Part shown: positions 29,804 through 39,959 of the stretch, one piece after another
Numbering within the stretch: the stretch's first letter is position 1
Layout of the letters: each line of letters opens with the position of its first letter
Assembly: GCA_007115705.1 (NCBI GenBank)
Contig: QXEO01000546.1
Span: 9,709,007 to 9,773,006 of the forward strand
Direction: 5' to 3'
Source of the DNA: Dactylis glomerata
Taxonomy: Eukaryota; Streptophyta; Magnoliopsida; Poales; Poaceae
DNA length: 64,000 nucleotides
Program-made: the position numbers and the translations under genes
Notes under the pieces: model-generated
The model's database searches: none
Told to the model about the DNA's origin: nothing
What the model saw: only the letters and a program-made list of their open reading frames with translations

Positions 29804-32800
29804 TCAGGAGTAAAAGGGGCGCAGTAGAGCTATGTTCCATGGCCTCTTGGTTTCTTCTCCGGACCTGTCCACCTTATTCTTCTTGGGGTCCTGCGCATCT
29901 ATAAGATAATAGGCATCATTGTGCAGAGCTCTGCTCACAATGAATGGCCCCTCCCATGGAGGAGTTAACTTATGTCGGCCTTCTGTTCCTTGCTTTAGCC
30001 GGAGTACTAGATCTCCCTCTTGAAATCTCCTTGGATTTACCTTCTGCGCATGATAGCGTCTGAGGTTCTGCTGATATACTGTTGTTCTTGACAGAGTTAT
30101 TTCCCTTGCTTCCTCTAGCAGATCAACATCATTTTCTCTGGCTTCTTTAGCCTCTTCCTCAGTATATAGCACTATTCTTGGTGCATCATGTATTACATCT
30201 GTTGGAAGCACAGCTTCTGCTCCATACACCAGGAAAAATGGTGTGTAGCCTGTTGATCTATTCGGAGTTGTTCTTAAACTCCACAGCACTGCTGGCAGCT
30301 CATCTAGCCAACATCCCGGAGTTTTCTCCAGGGGCTCTATCAGCCGGGGTTTTATGCCGGATAATACTAGCCCATTCGATCTCTCTACTTGGCCATTGGC
30401 ACAAGGGTGGGCAACCGACGCAACGTCCAGCCGGATTCCCACCTCCTCACAAAATCTGGCAAATGGTCCTTGGGCAAAGTTTGACCCATTGTCAGTGATG
30501 ATGCTATGAGGAACACCATATCTCAAGATTATATCCTTTAAGAATTTCACTGCTGTGTGACCATCACACTTGCTTATGGGCTTCACTTCAATCCACTTGG
30601 TGAACTTGTCCACCATGACCAGGATATGGGTCATTTTCCCTCTGGCCGGCTTAAAAGCCCCGACCATATCCAGGCCCCAAACAGCAAAGGGCCAGGTTAT
30701 TGGGATAGTTTTCAGGGCAGATGCCGGCTGATGAATCTGGTGGGCATATCTTTGACACCCATTACATTTCCGGACCAAGTTTTCTGCCTCTTGCAGTGCC
30801 GTTGGCCAATAGAAGCCATGCCGGAATACCTTTGCCACCAATGCCCTGGACGAAGCATGGTGACCACACTCCCCCTGGTGAATTTCCCGGAGCATCTCCA
30901 GACCCTCCGCAGATTCGACACATCTCTGCAATACTCCGGTGGTACTTCTCTTGTATATTTCTTTGTTGATGATGGTATACGCTTTGGATCTCCTTATAAC
31001 CCGGCGGGCCTCGGTTTCATCCGCCGGCACTTGACCATCCACCATGAAGTTCATGATAGGACGTGCCCATGAGGGCACTTCCCTGACAGTGAACACTGCC
31101 TGATCTATTTCCATCATTTCGACCGACACATAATCGATCTCCATGGGCTGCGAAGTCCCCGGGACTGAAGAATCAGTCCCCGGGTATGCCGGAGCAGTCC
31201 CCGGGTATACCGGCACAACCTCTTGGCACATTTTACCCTTGCCTTTAGTTTTGCTCCGGAATACTGTACTAACAGCATATGCCGGCCCAGTCCCCGGGAC
31301 TGAGGAAACAGTCCCCGGGTTATCCGTCCTGGTTCCGGCATCTATCTCCATTGGAACTGCTTCGTCTGGACCTGGCGGGACATAAATGGAGGATGACTCC
31401 GGCGAGGGTTTGATCGATGGCCTCCTCAGATGCTCCAGCGAAATGCCGGGCGGGATTGAATCTCGGGAAGACCCCAGCTTGGATAATGCATCGGCTGCAT
31501 CGTTCTGAGCCCGGAGAACGTGCCGGAACTCACAACCTTCAAAGTAACCACTTAACTGCTGCACTAGGAAACGGTATGATGCCATGTTAGCATCATGCGC
31601 GTCCCATATGCCGGAACACTGCTGAATCACTAAGTCAGAATCCCCGAAGCACATAATCCGGCGAATTCCTATGTCCTTAGACACCTTCAGGCCATGCACA
31701 AGTGCCTCATATTCCGCCACATTATTTGACGCTGCAAAGTGAATCTGCAGGACGTATCTCAGCTGGTCATTCTTTGGTGAACTGAGAACTATGCTGGCAC
31801 CCAAGCCATGGATTGTCTTGGACCCATCGAAATGCATCCTCCAATAATTGGCATCTGGCAATGGTGGCTCATACTGTATCTCGGCCCAGTCAATAAAGAA
31901 ATCAGCCAAGACCTGGGACTTGATTGTATCCCTCTTATCGTACTGCGGTGTATATGGTGAAAGCTCTATTGCCCACTTGGCAATTCTGCCACTGGCATCT
32001 TTGTTGCCTATAATTTCCGAGATAGGGGCCTCGGCCACTACCCGGATTGGATGTTCTTGGAAGTAATGCTTGAGCTTCTTGGCCGCCATATAGACACCAT
32101 AGGTCATCTTCTGATAGTGGGGGTAATTTTGCTTTGAGGTGGAGAGGACTTCACTCAGATAATATACCGGCCGCTGCACGGTTTTGCCTCCTTCCTCTCG
32201 CTCTACTACCACCACAGCACTGACAACTCGGTTGGTTGCCGCTATATAGAGCAACATTGGCTCCCGGGGCATCGGAGACGCTAATACCGGCGCTGTTGAC
32301 AACAACTGTTTCAATTCTTTGAAAGCTGCATCTGCTTGCGTTGTCCAGACAAATGTGTCGGACTTTTTCATCAACTGATATAACGGCAAAGCTTTCTCTC
32401 CCAGCCGGCTTATGAAGCGGCTCAGGGATGCGAGGCACCCAGTGAACTTCTGTACTTCCCTCAAATCTGTCGGCGGCTTCATCCTTTCTATGGCACGAAT
32501 CTTGCCGGGATTCACCTCAATACCCCGGCTGGAAACAAGGAAACCGAGCAACTTGCCCGCCGGCACACCAAAGGTGCACTTAGCCGGATTCAACTTCATC
32601 CGGAATCTCCTCAGGTTCCCAAAGGTTTCCCGGAGATCATCTATGAGAGTCTTGCTCTCCTTGGTTTTTATGACGATATCATCGACATATACCTGCACAT
32701 TTTTATCTATCTGATCGTGCAAACACTTTTGCATACACCTTTGGTAAGTTGCGCCGGCATTTCTTAAACCGAACGGCATAGTGAGATAGCAATAAGCCCC

Positions 32801-33289
32801 GTACGGGGTAATAAAGGATGTCTTTACTTGATCTGGCTCAAACAAGGGGATCTGGTGGAAACCAGAATAGGCATCTACAAATGATAACAGTTCACATCCA
32901 GCTGTGGAATCAATCACTTGATCGATCCGAGGGAGCGGGAATGGATCTTTAGGACATGCCTTATTCAAGTTGGTGTAATCAACACACATCCGCCATACTT
33001 TCACTATGGCGGGCTCGTCTTTCTTCTTTTCCACCAAAACTGGATTAGACACCCAATCCGGATGAAGTACTTCCTTGATAAAGCCAGAGGCTAAGAGCCT
33101 GGCCACTTCCTCCCATATGGCTTTCCTTCTATCGCCGGCATTCCGCCGGAGCGGCTGCTTCACTGGCTTAGCATCGGGTCTCACGTGCAATGCGTGCTCA
33201 GCCAGCTCCCTCGGCACACCTTGCAGGTCCGAAGTAGACCATGCAAAGATATCCCGATTCTCACGGAGGAAGCTGATGAGCTCGCTTTC
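29804..33289 (-). CDS. Tat element pol (assembly copy 2)
   Basis: Identical translation to 13546-17031, with the same domains and preceding amber codon (33290-33292). This copy is the one contiguous with the genuine 5' LTR and PBS to its right. Counting both copies would double-count one locus. Confidence 0.88.
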   Translation of the reverse strand, partial: ESELISFLRENRDIFAWSTSDLQGVPRELAEHALHVRPDAKPVKQPLRRNAGDRRKAIWEEVARLLASGFIKEVLHPDWVSNPVLVEKKKDEPAIVKVWRMCVDYTNLNKACPKDPFPLPRIDQVIDSTAGCELLSFVDAYSGFHQIPLFEPDQVKTSFITPYGAYCYLTMPFGLRNAGATYQRCMQKCLHDQIDKNVQVYVDDIVIKTKESKTLIDDLRETFGNLRRFRMKLNPAKCTFGVPAGKLLGFLVSSRGIEVNPGKIRAIERMKPPTDLREVQKFTGCLASLSRFISRLGEKALPLYQLMKKSDTFVWTTQADAAFKELKQLLSTAPVLASPMPREPMLLYIAATNRVVSAVVVVEREEGGKTVQRPVYYLSEVLSTSKQNYPHYQKMTYGVYMAAKKLKHYFQEHPIRVVAEAPISEIIGNKDASGRIAKWAIELSPYTPQYDKRDTIKSQVLADFFIDWAEIQYEPPLPDANYWRMHFDGSKTIHGLGASIVLSSPKNDQLRYVLQIHFAASNNVAEYEALVHGLKVSKDIGIRRIMCFGDSDLVIQQCSGIWDAHDANMASYRFLVQQLSGYFEGCEFRHVLRAQNDAADALSKLGSSRDSIPPGISLEHLRRPSIKPSPESSSIYVPPGPDEAVPMEIDAGTRTDNPGTVSSVPGTGPAYAVSTVFRSKTKGKGKMCQEVVPVYPGTAPAYPGTDSSVPGTSQPMEIDYVSVEMMEIDQAVFTVREVPSWARPIMNFMVDGQVPADETEARRVIRRSKAYTIINKEIYKRSTTGVLQRCVESAEGLEMLREIHQGECGHHASSRALVAKVFRHGFYWPTALQEAENLVRKCNGCQRYAHQIHQPASALKTIPITWPFAVWGLDMVGAFKPARGKMTHILVMVDKFTKWIEVKPISKCDGHTAVKFLKDIILRYGVPHSIITDNGSNFAQGPFARFCEEVGIRLDVASVAHPCANGQVERSNGLVLSGIKPRLIEPLEKTPGCWLDELPAVLWSLRTTPNRSTGYTPFFLVYGAEAVLPTDVIHDAPRIVLYTEEEAKEARENDVDLLEEAREITLSRTTVYQQNLRRYHAQKVNPRRFQEGDLVLRLKQGTEGRHKLTPPWEGPFIVSRALHNDAYYLIDAQDPKKNKVDRSGEETKRPWNIALLRPFYS

Positions 33290-36200
33290 CTATTTGGGAT
33301 CCAAACTTGCCCCAACCAGGGCATGGCGCTCCGGGAAAGCTTCATCCAGAGGCACCTTTTTGACTTCCTTACTCACTTGAAAAGAAACGCTGCCACCGGG
33401 ATTTGTCATGCCCGGCATAGATTTGCCGGCCACGACCGTCTCAGCAATCTCCACTGCTCGCTTGAGCCTCTTCCTCTCCTCTGCAATGATCAGAGTCTCG
33501 GCCAGATTGGATCCGGCGGTGGCACATGCCATCGAACGCTTGTAATCACCAATGATGGTGATCACTCCTTTGGGTCCCGGCATCTTCATCTTCAGATACG
33601 CCACATGCGTAGAGGCCATGAATTTTGCCAGTGCCGGTCTACCCAGCAAAGCATGGTAGGGGCTCTCCAGATCAACCACCTCGAACATGAGGTTTTCCAC
33701 CCTGCAGTTATCCCGGCTGCCAAACATCACATCCATCCGGATCTTGCCCATCGGCGCACACGAAAGTCCCGGCACAATGCCGTGGAACGTGGTCTTGCTC
33801 GGTTCCAGCATATTTTCCTTGATTCCCAGCTTCTCCATCGTATCCCGATACATGATGTTGATGCTGCTTCCATTATCAATGAGGACCTTGCTGAATCTTA
33901 CGTTATTAGCCGGCCCGACGAATGTCGGATCCATCACCAGAGCATATCCGCCGGGATTTGGCATGATCCGGGGATGATCTGCCCTGTCCCAACCAACAGC
34001 CTGGTCAGACCAGTACATCAGCTTTGGCACAGCCGACATAACGGCATTCACCTCCAGACACCGCCGGTACAAGCTCTGCTTGTCTGTTCTCTCGGTCTCA
34101 AAGACCATATAGCTCTGATCATACTCCTTGTACTCATTCCGGCCCGCTCCTGGGCCTCCGGCGTTATATTCCGGATTATAGCTCTGGTCAACTTGATTTA
34201 CGCCGGCATTTCCGGCGTTGCTCTGATTCCCCGGATTAACCGGCCTAGGTGGGACTGCAATCGTATTGGCCCCTGTCAACGGCGATGGAGCTGCCGGGAC
34301 AGAGGGTCTAGCCGGTCCCCAGGGACCTGCACGACCTGCTAATATGTCGTCCAGCCATGAACAGTTCCTTGTCAAATGGTTTGCCGGCTTTCCCGGCTGG
34401 AATGTGTGGAACACACAAGGCTTGTCCATGGCAAGACCCACAGTATACTTCGGCCACTGCTTCTTCTGGCCGGCGGCTCCGCCGGCATTCTTGTTGGTCC
34501 AGACATTCTTCTTCTGGAACGGCTGTGCTTGCTGCTGCGGCTGCTGCTGAGGCTGCTGATAGTTCTCATATCTCGGACGCTGGCTACTGCCGGCGCCCCC
34601 TTGCTCTTCCTCCACAGCTGCAACTTGTGCTGCCCCATACCGGTGATCCGGCCTTTCATCTCTTCTCTTGTTCCGGTTATCAGTGCGATAATATTGCCCT
34701 GATCTCCCGGCATTGCTGGTGTTCCCCTGGGTTTGCCCCTGTCCTTGTGAATCGAGACTGGGCTGCATGGGATCTCCCAGAGCATAACTATCAGCGATCT
34801 TGATTGTTTCGGCCAGCGTGGCCGGCATTTGCCTCTGAAGCTTTTGCCACAGCATGGTGCCATGCCGGCACCCATGAGCGAACCACATGATGGCCTGCTG
34901 CTCATTGATTCCTTCGCAGGAATTGCGCAACGTGCACCACCTGGTCAGATAGTCACGGTCAGTCTCATTCACTCCTTGCCGGCAGTTAGCCAGCTGCTGC
35001 GGACGGTTGGGCCTCTTGTATGTACTGGTAAAGTTCGACACAAACTGCTCTTCGAAATCAATCCAGCCGTTGATACTTCCGGCCGGCAAATTATTCAGCC
35101 ATATCCTGGCTGGACCTTCCAACATCTGCGGCACATATCGTACCGCCCATCTGAGGTTTCCTCCGGCGATGTTCACCGTTGTGGAGTAATCCTCCAACCA
35201 ATCTTCCGGCTTCGTACTGCCATTATATGTCCTCGCGCCACGCGCGAGCTGGAAGAAGTAAGGCACCGGCTCCCCCATAATCCGGGGTCCGAAACACATA
35301 GGGCCCGGAGCTCCTTGTCTCTCCACCAACTCTGATTGGTGGATCTTGTCCAGCTTGAAACGTGCATCATTGGCTTCCAAGGACCGAGGTCCAAGCCGGG
35401 ATGCTATTGGGCCTGCGATCATCTGCTGCTGCTGCTCCGGCTGATGCTGCTCACTATGCCGGCCTTGCTGGTGCTGCTGCTGATATCCCGCCCTGGCAAG
35501 GGCGGAATTGCCGTCATCCTCTCGATGTCCCGGATGGCCTGCACCCTGCTGCTGCGCTGCACCTCCGGCGCCCTGTTGCTGACGCCGGGCTGCACTGTTA
35601 CTCCGGCCACCACCGGCCGCGCCTGCTTCATGCCCGGCCGGCACACTCTGGCCGGGCTTCTTGCTGCCGACATACTTGTCAGCTTGGCCGACATTCTTTT
35701 GCACCATCGCCTGCTTTCCGGCGGCAGCCGGATCGTAAACCTGGATCTGCTTGTCCCGGCGGCCAGAGGTCACACTTCCGGCACGCCGGGCGCTAGGATG
35801 CGGGGACGAGGCTTGGCCCCTCGACCTCGCGCCGGCACCTCCCGCCGACACAATGTACTGAGACGCCCCGGCACCCGGGTTTGCCTTCTTAAAGGCCTCC
35901 TGCTGCTTTGTAGCTTCAGACAAAAGTTGGTTAAGCCGGGCTTGCTGCTCACGCAGTGCTTCGCCGGATAAACAAGATAAATCCTTAGTTACCTCGGCCG
36001 CCGCTCTAAGATTCTTTACTGGCGAACTATAGACTACCTTAGGCACAGTACTAGTTGCGGTATGACTCTTATCTCTAGCATCTTTTCCTATCTCAGCATT
36101 AAGATTTCTGCCTCTAGTTCTAACCTCTTCTATCCGGCTAGGCCGGATTACTACAGGAGTAAAACCATGGGCTGCCTCATACTCACGGAGTTGCCGGTTA

Positions 36201-36796
36201 AACCGTTCGCGCTCCTGGTTCATGGCCAGGGCCTCGTCGACGAGGGCCTGACGAGATCCCTCCAGGACCTCCCTTGTCTGCTCCGGATCAACGCCGGATC
36301 GCACCGGCTCGAGAAGCCGGTCGATGATGGGAAGAAGAACCTCGCCCCTAGCCGGCACACCGGAAGTGCCGGCCAGGTTCTCCGCACGCTCCAACGGAGG
36401 ACGCGCCGACCTCTTGACCTTCGGCGGCTCCGGAGGAGAAGCTCCGGCCGCTGCTGCTTTGCCGGCATCTTCCGCCGGCGGCACGGATGTGCCGGCCATC
36501 ATCACCTCAGCCGGCTCTACTGAGCGAGCACTACGCCCAGCGTGAGCCAGCCGATGTGACGGAGGATCCGACGCCACCAGCACCTCCTTCCTGCAAATTT
36601 TCTCAGTCCCCACGTACACCTCGTGGGAACCGAAAGACATAATCCGGCCATCCCTGGGGAACGGCCGGCCACCGAGACAACCGGCGTTGTCACTGACGAA
36701 ACTGAGCGAGCCTAGCCTTTGGACGAGGCCAGAGACCACGCGCACTCCCGAAGCTGCTATCACAGACCCCGTCCGAATGAACACTCCGCCCAGCAT
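33290..36796 (-). CDS. Tat element gag-protease (assembly copy 2)
   Basis: Identical translation to 17032-20538. It begins 10 bp after the primer-binding site and ends at TAG in frame with pol. The simplest reading is one gag-pro-pol polyprotein whose CAG codon became TAG, since only one stop separates the two parts and the residues just after it (FLRENRDIFAW) are conserved in related polyproteins. Confidence 0.88.
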   Translation of the reverse strand: MLGGVFIRTGSVIAASGVRVVSGLVQRLGSLSFVSDNAGCLGGRPFPRDGRIMSFGSHEVYVGTEKICRKEVLVASDPPSHRLAHAGRSARSVEPAEVMMAGTSVPPAEDAGKAAAAGASPPEPPKVKRSARPPLERAENLAGTSGVPARGEVLLPIIDRLLEPVRSGVDPEQTREVLEGSRQALVDEALAMNQERERFNRQLREYEAAHGFTPVVIRPSRIEEVRTRGRNLNAEIGKDARDKSHTATSTVPKVVYSSPVKNLRAAAEVTKDLSCLSGEALREQQARLNQLLSEATKQQEAFKKANPGAGASQYIVSAGGAGARSRGQASSPHPSARRAGSVTSGRRDKQIQVYDPAAAGKQAMVQKNVGQADKYVGSKKPGQSVPAGHEAGAAGGGRSNSAARRQQQGAGGAAQQQGAGHPGHREDDGNSALARAGYQQQHQQGRHSEQHQPEQQQQMIAGPIASRLGPRSLEANDARFKLDKIHQSELVERQGAPGPMCFGPRIMGEPVPYFFQLARGARTYNGSTKPEDWLEDYSTTVNIAGGNLRWAVRYVPQMLEGPARIWLNNLPAGSINGWIDFEEQFVSNFTSTYKRPNRPQQLANCRQGVNETDRDYLTRWCTLRNSCEGINEQQAIMWFAHGCRHGTMLWQKLQRQMPATLAETIKIADSYALGDPMQPSLDSQGQGQTQGNTSNAGRSGQYYRTDNRNKRRDERPDHRYGAAQVAAVEEEQGGAGSSQRPRYENYQQPQQQPQQQAQPFQKKNVWTNKNAGGAAGQKKQWPKYTVGLAMDKPCVFHTFQPGKPANHLTRNCSWLDDILAGRAGPWGPARPSVPAAPSPLTGANTIAVPPRPVNPGNQSNAGNAGVNQVDQSYNPEYNAGGPGAGRNEYKEYDQSYMVFETERTDKQSLYRRCLEVNAVMSAVPKLMYWSDQAVGWDRADHPRIMPNPGGYALVMDPTFVGPANNVRFSKVLIDNGSSINIMYRDTMEKLGIKENMLEPSKTTFHGIVPGLSCAPMGKIRMDVMFGSRDNCRVENLMFEVVDLESPYHALLGRPALAKFMASTHVAYLKMKMPGPKGVITIIGDYKRSMACATAGSNLAETLIIAEERKRLKRAVEIAETVVAGKSMPGMTNPGGSVSFQVSKEVKKVPLDEAFPERHALVGASLDPK

Positions 36797-36805
36797 ATCG
36801 ATCTG

Positions 36806-36822
36806 CCCCACGGTGGGCGCCA
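36806..36822 (-). other. Primer-binding site of the Tat element
   Basis: The minus strand reads TGGCGCCCACCGTGGGG, two bases after the 5' LTR. It primes minus-strand DNA synthesis. Confidence 0.8.
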
Positions 36823-36824
36823 AA

Positions 36825-37760
36825 TGTCGTCGTGGTGAAACAACATATGCCATAGGATGGCTTAAATGGGGGCCGAACTAGATGCTGGAGGATTCGGGAG
36901 AGGGGAACGAGCTAAAAAGCACGACAGAAAGAGACACTGATCTACCCAGGTTCGGGGCTCTCGTAAGGAGATAACACCCCTACTCCTGCTCTACTGATTG
37001 TATATTTGGGTCGATGTAGTACACAACAATGGTTCTTCCAAGCTCTCTGCTAGAGAAGGAAGATGAACTGGTAAGTGTAGGAACATAGAGTGACCAACCA
37101 ACCTTCAACCCTTTGCTAGAACTCCCTGTGCCACCTTATATAGTGGTGGCCAGGGTTACAACGGTCATAGAAGACCAGGAGACACCAACTACACTCCAAA
37201 CAGGACTTGTTGTCGAGGGCAGACGCCCACGACTTTCTCCCTGATTGCTCTCGATGGGACTCTCCTTGCTGTACCTTGTACTTCTAGGACTGTGGCCTTA
37301 CCTCTGTGCCGTAAGCTCGTACTTGTGCACAGTGAGGGTAGGTAACCTCCACTGTGCACCCTGCCATCTTACTCTGCTACCATGCTTGGATGTTTTCTTC
37401 CTTGATTGTAGGGATGTGACACCTTGGTTGACTTAAGTATCCCGGATATGACCGTTGGCCATACCCAGGACTTATATGCCGGACCAACGACCTACGAGGG
37501 TCGGGTAATCCGGCCTCCCCTGCTCCTGCACAACACACCAAATGGTTAGGCCGGCATATCTAAGTATATGCCGGCACACATTTATAAGTATTCCGGCTAT
37601 ACCGGCATATCCAAGTATCAGCCGGGATACACACATATGCCGGCCTGGCCGATGCTCTTATATTCCGGCCAGGCCCTTCCTTGATAACCCGGCATAAAGT
37701 CAACCATAGACCTTGTGTCTTTCTAGTCTCTTGACCCTACCGGGGGTTATCCCCCCGACA
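36825..37760 (-). repeat. 5' LTR of the Tat element
   Basis: 936 bp, TG...CA bounded, followed by ACAAA (37761-37765), which matches 6509-6513. It carries the promoter for gag-pol by position. Confidence 0.9.
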
Positions 37761-37765
37761 ACAAA

Positions 37766-38422
37766 TCTATATAGGCCTTCCCAACTCGGCAATCATTTGC
37801 CGAATTTTGTATCTTTCATTTGACTTGAACCCTTTAAATAATTAATCACAAGTGCTCTCAAATCAACCGAATCTAAATCACTTGCTAATTCGGTTATTTG
37901 TGACCAATGTACCGAATTAAGACTGCCATGTACTACTTTGTTAAACTTAATCAGAACCAGCTGCACGCTGCACCAAACTAGCTTCCAGCAAGGTGGACTT
38001 ATTTTTCTACAGCAGCAAACATCGACTTCTGTAATATATAATTTTTTCTTTTCCTTATGTAGTAACCGGATGCCTGCTGGGCAAATAAATAGCTCTGCCC
38101 TAAAACAAGTTGGACCATGCACAGAATTTTCTTTACAAAGTAATGCTTCTGCATGCTATACCAAACGAGAATATAACATCTGTATACGCTTTTCTACAGC
38201 AGCTAGCATCGGCCTTTGTAATATAAAAAATCTTCATGTTCTAAGCTATTTTCTGATTCGGTTGTTTGTGACCCATGCACCGAATTTACATTATTCTGTA
38301 CTATTTTCTGCTAGACCGAACTAGTAACAGACTACACCATGCACTGAATTGATAGCTAGCAGATCGGTCTTGCTACCAACAGCGGTAGCATAGGTTTCTC
38401 TGGTATGAAAAATTTGCATATG
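37766..38422 (-). other. Outer-element internal DNA, degenerate pol remnant
   Basis: AT-rich. A minus-strand open stretch at 37793-38122 ends in a DLRALVINYLKGSS-like segment that resembles the linker after RNase H in plant Gypsy polyproteins. No intact domain. Confidence 0.45.
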
Positions 38423-38704
38423 CTAATAAGATAACCTGAAGCTTGCCATGCTTAAAAAATTGGCTCTAAGATTCTCTTCTCTAGAAATATGTTTCATAGT
38501 GAAAATATCCAGAGACTTAGCTATAACTAAACATCGGTCCAGGTAGCTACTTAGTAATTCATCAAAACACTGAAATTCGCCTTTAATTTGTTGCACTACC
38601 AGAAGCGAATTTTGAAATGCATCTATAACCTTTACACCAATGTCTATTAAATTTTGCAAACCAAACTGTAAAGCTTCAATACTTAGCTTGGTTATTTTGT
38701 ACAA
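38423..38704 (-). pseudogene. RNase H relic of the outer retrotransposon
   Basis: The minus-strand frame has EALQFGLQNLIDIGVKVIDA, SLLVVQQIKGEFQCFDE and KHISREENLRANFLSMAS, the C-terminal half of a plant retroelement RNase H (usually FGDS.LV..Q and ..R..N..AD.L...A). The catalytic Asp of FGDS is replaced (FQNSLL) and the N-terminal part is missing. The RT is absent. 38705-38963 holds nothing recognisable. Confidence 0.65.
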
Positions 38705-38963
38705 AGATATTTTACACAGACCGATGTTTTATAAACAAGATTGTTGGATAAAATTTAAAACAATAAAATCGGCAATACCCCTAATAGCATGCAGCGATTT
38801 ATATGCAAAGTGATATTTTACTTTCATGCAATACAATCACCAAGAATCGGTTTGTTGTACACATGTACTAGAAAGTAAATAATGCAAAAATATTGTACAT
38901 GCATTACTGTTCAATAAACACATACCGATTTTTGGCTTTGAACAAGCGACGGCCTAGATATGG

Positions 38964-39360
38964 CACTACTAGGAAAACAGCTATAGGTGGAAGACTTACC
39001 CGTAGCGCATACAGCAAGTGGTGCGCTGCGGCTATTTAGCCGTAGCGCACCCTGCACAGTGCGCTGCTGCTATACACGTTACCCGCAGCGCACCAGAGCT
39101 AAGCGTGCGCTACGGCTATGTGTAGACTGGGACGGTCGTTTTTCCTAAGCTTACCCGTAGCGCACCTCTAGTGAATGCGCTACGGGTAGTTAGTGTTACC
39201 CGTAGCGCATTCACTAGAGGTGCGCTACGGGTAAGTTTAGGAGAGATATATAGGCATAATCCCAGGTTACCCGTAGCGCATTAGATAGACATGCGCTACG
39301 GGTAAGTTCTCTACCCGCAGCGCATGTCTATCCAATGCGCTACGGGTAACCTGGGATGCT
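38964..39360. repeat. Left TIR and subterminal repeats of the CACTA element
   Basis: About a dozen copies of ACCCGTAGCGCA / TGCGCTACGGGT, arranged largely as inverted pairs with long palindromes (for example 39154-39236). Likely transposase-binding sites. Confidence 0.85.
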
Positions 39361-39959
39361 TATTTTTAAGGCATAAAGCCACCTAGCTCCAATCATTGCC
39401 CCCCTTCTTCCCCCTCCATTCACCACTAGATCTGGTCGTCCCCCTCCTCCTCCCCAACCTAATTTCATCATTCTTCCATCTATTTTAGCTTATTAAAGCT
39501 ACTTTGGTTGGTAGATATATGAGTGCAATGTCTACTAACCTTTAGATATCACTTTATTACTATCTCGTGCACACACACACTCTCGTTCTCTCGTGTCGCG
39601 GTATCGTCTATAATAGGTGAGTAATATGAGGACATCGGTGTGTGGCATCGGTGTTTGTATGCCCTACGGGTATGCTTGTAGGTGTGTCATTGTTGTTTGT
39701 ATGTATGCATGCTTGTGTGGCATCGGATCACGTTTGTATGTATGAATTCTTATTTGTTTGGATCCAAATATGATGATTTACCGATGGTGCCAAATGTTGT
39801 TATGCCGAAATGTTGATTTACTTCCATTTCGGTATATTTTGGCACCACAGATAGGTCGCTTTTTAGTCAAGGTCATGCCGAAATTTTTGGACGACTATGT
39901 GTGTATTTGGCCGGTTCTAAGATATTCTCTTGCTCCATATATATGTATACCAGGCAACC

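Larger units (their letters stand above)
6514..37760 (-). mobile_element. Tat-lineage Gypsy retrotransposon with antisense accessory gene (duplicated in the assembly)
   Basis: LTRs at 6514-7449 and 36825-37760 (936 bp each, about seven substitutions by eye) begin, in element orientation, TGTCGGGGGGATAACCCC. They are flanked by ACAAA on both sides (6509-6513, 37761-37765). Order in element orientation: LTR, PBS, gag-protease, RT, RNase H, second RNase H, integrase, then a convergent gene on the opposite strand, PPT, LTR. The double RNase H and the antisense ORF are hallmarks of Tat/Grande/RIRE2-type elements. The annotated span contains about 16,258 bp of apparent assembly duplication; the real length is about 14,989 bp. 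Confidence 0.88.
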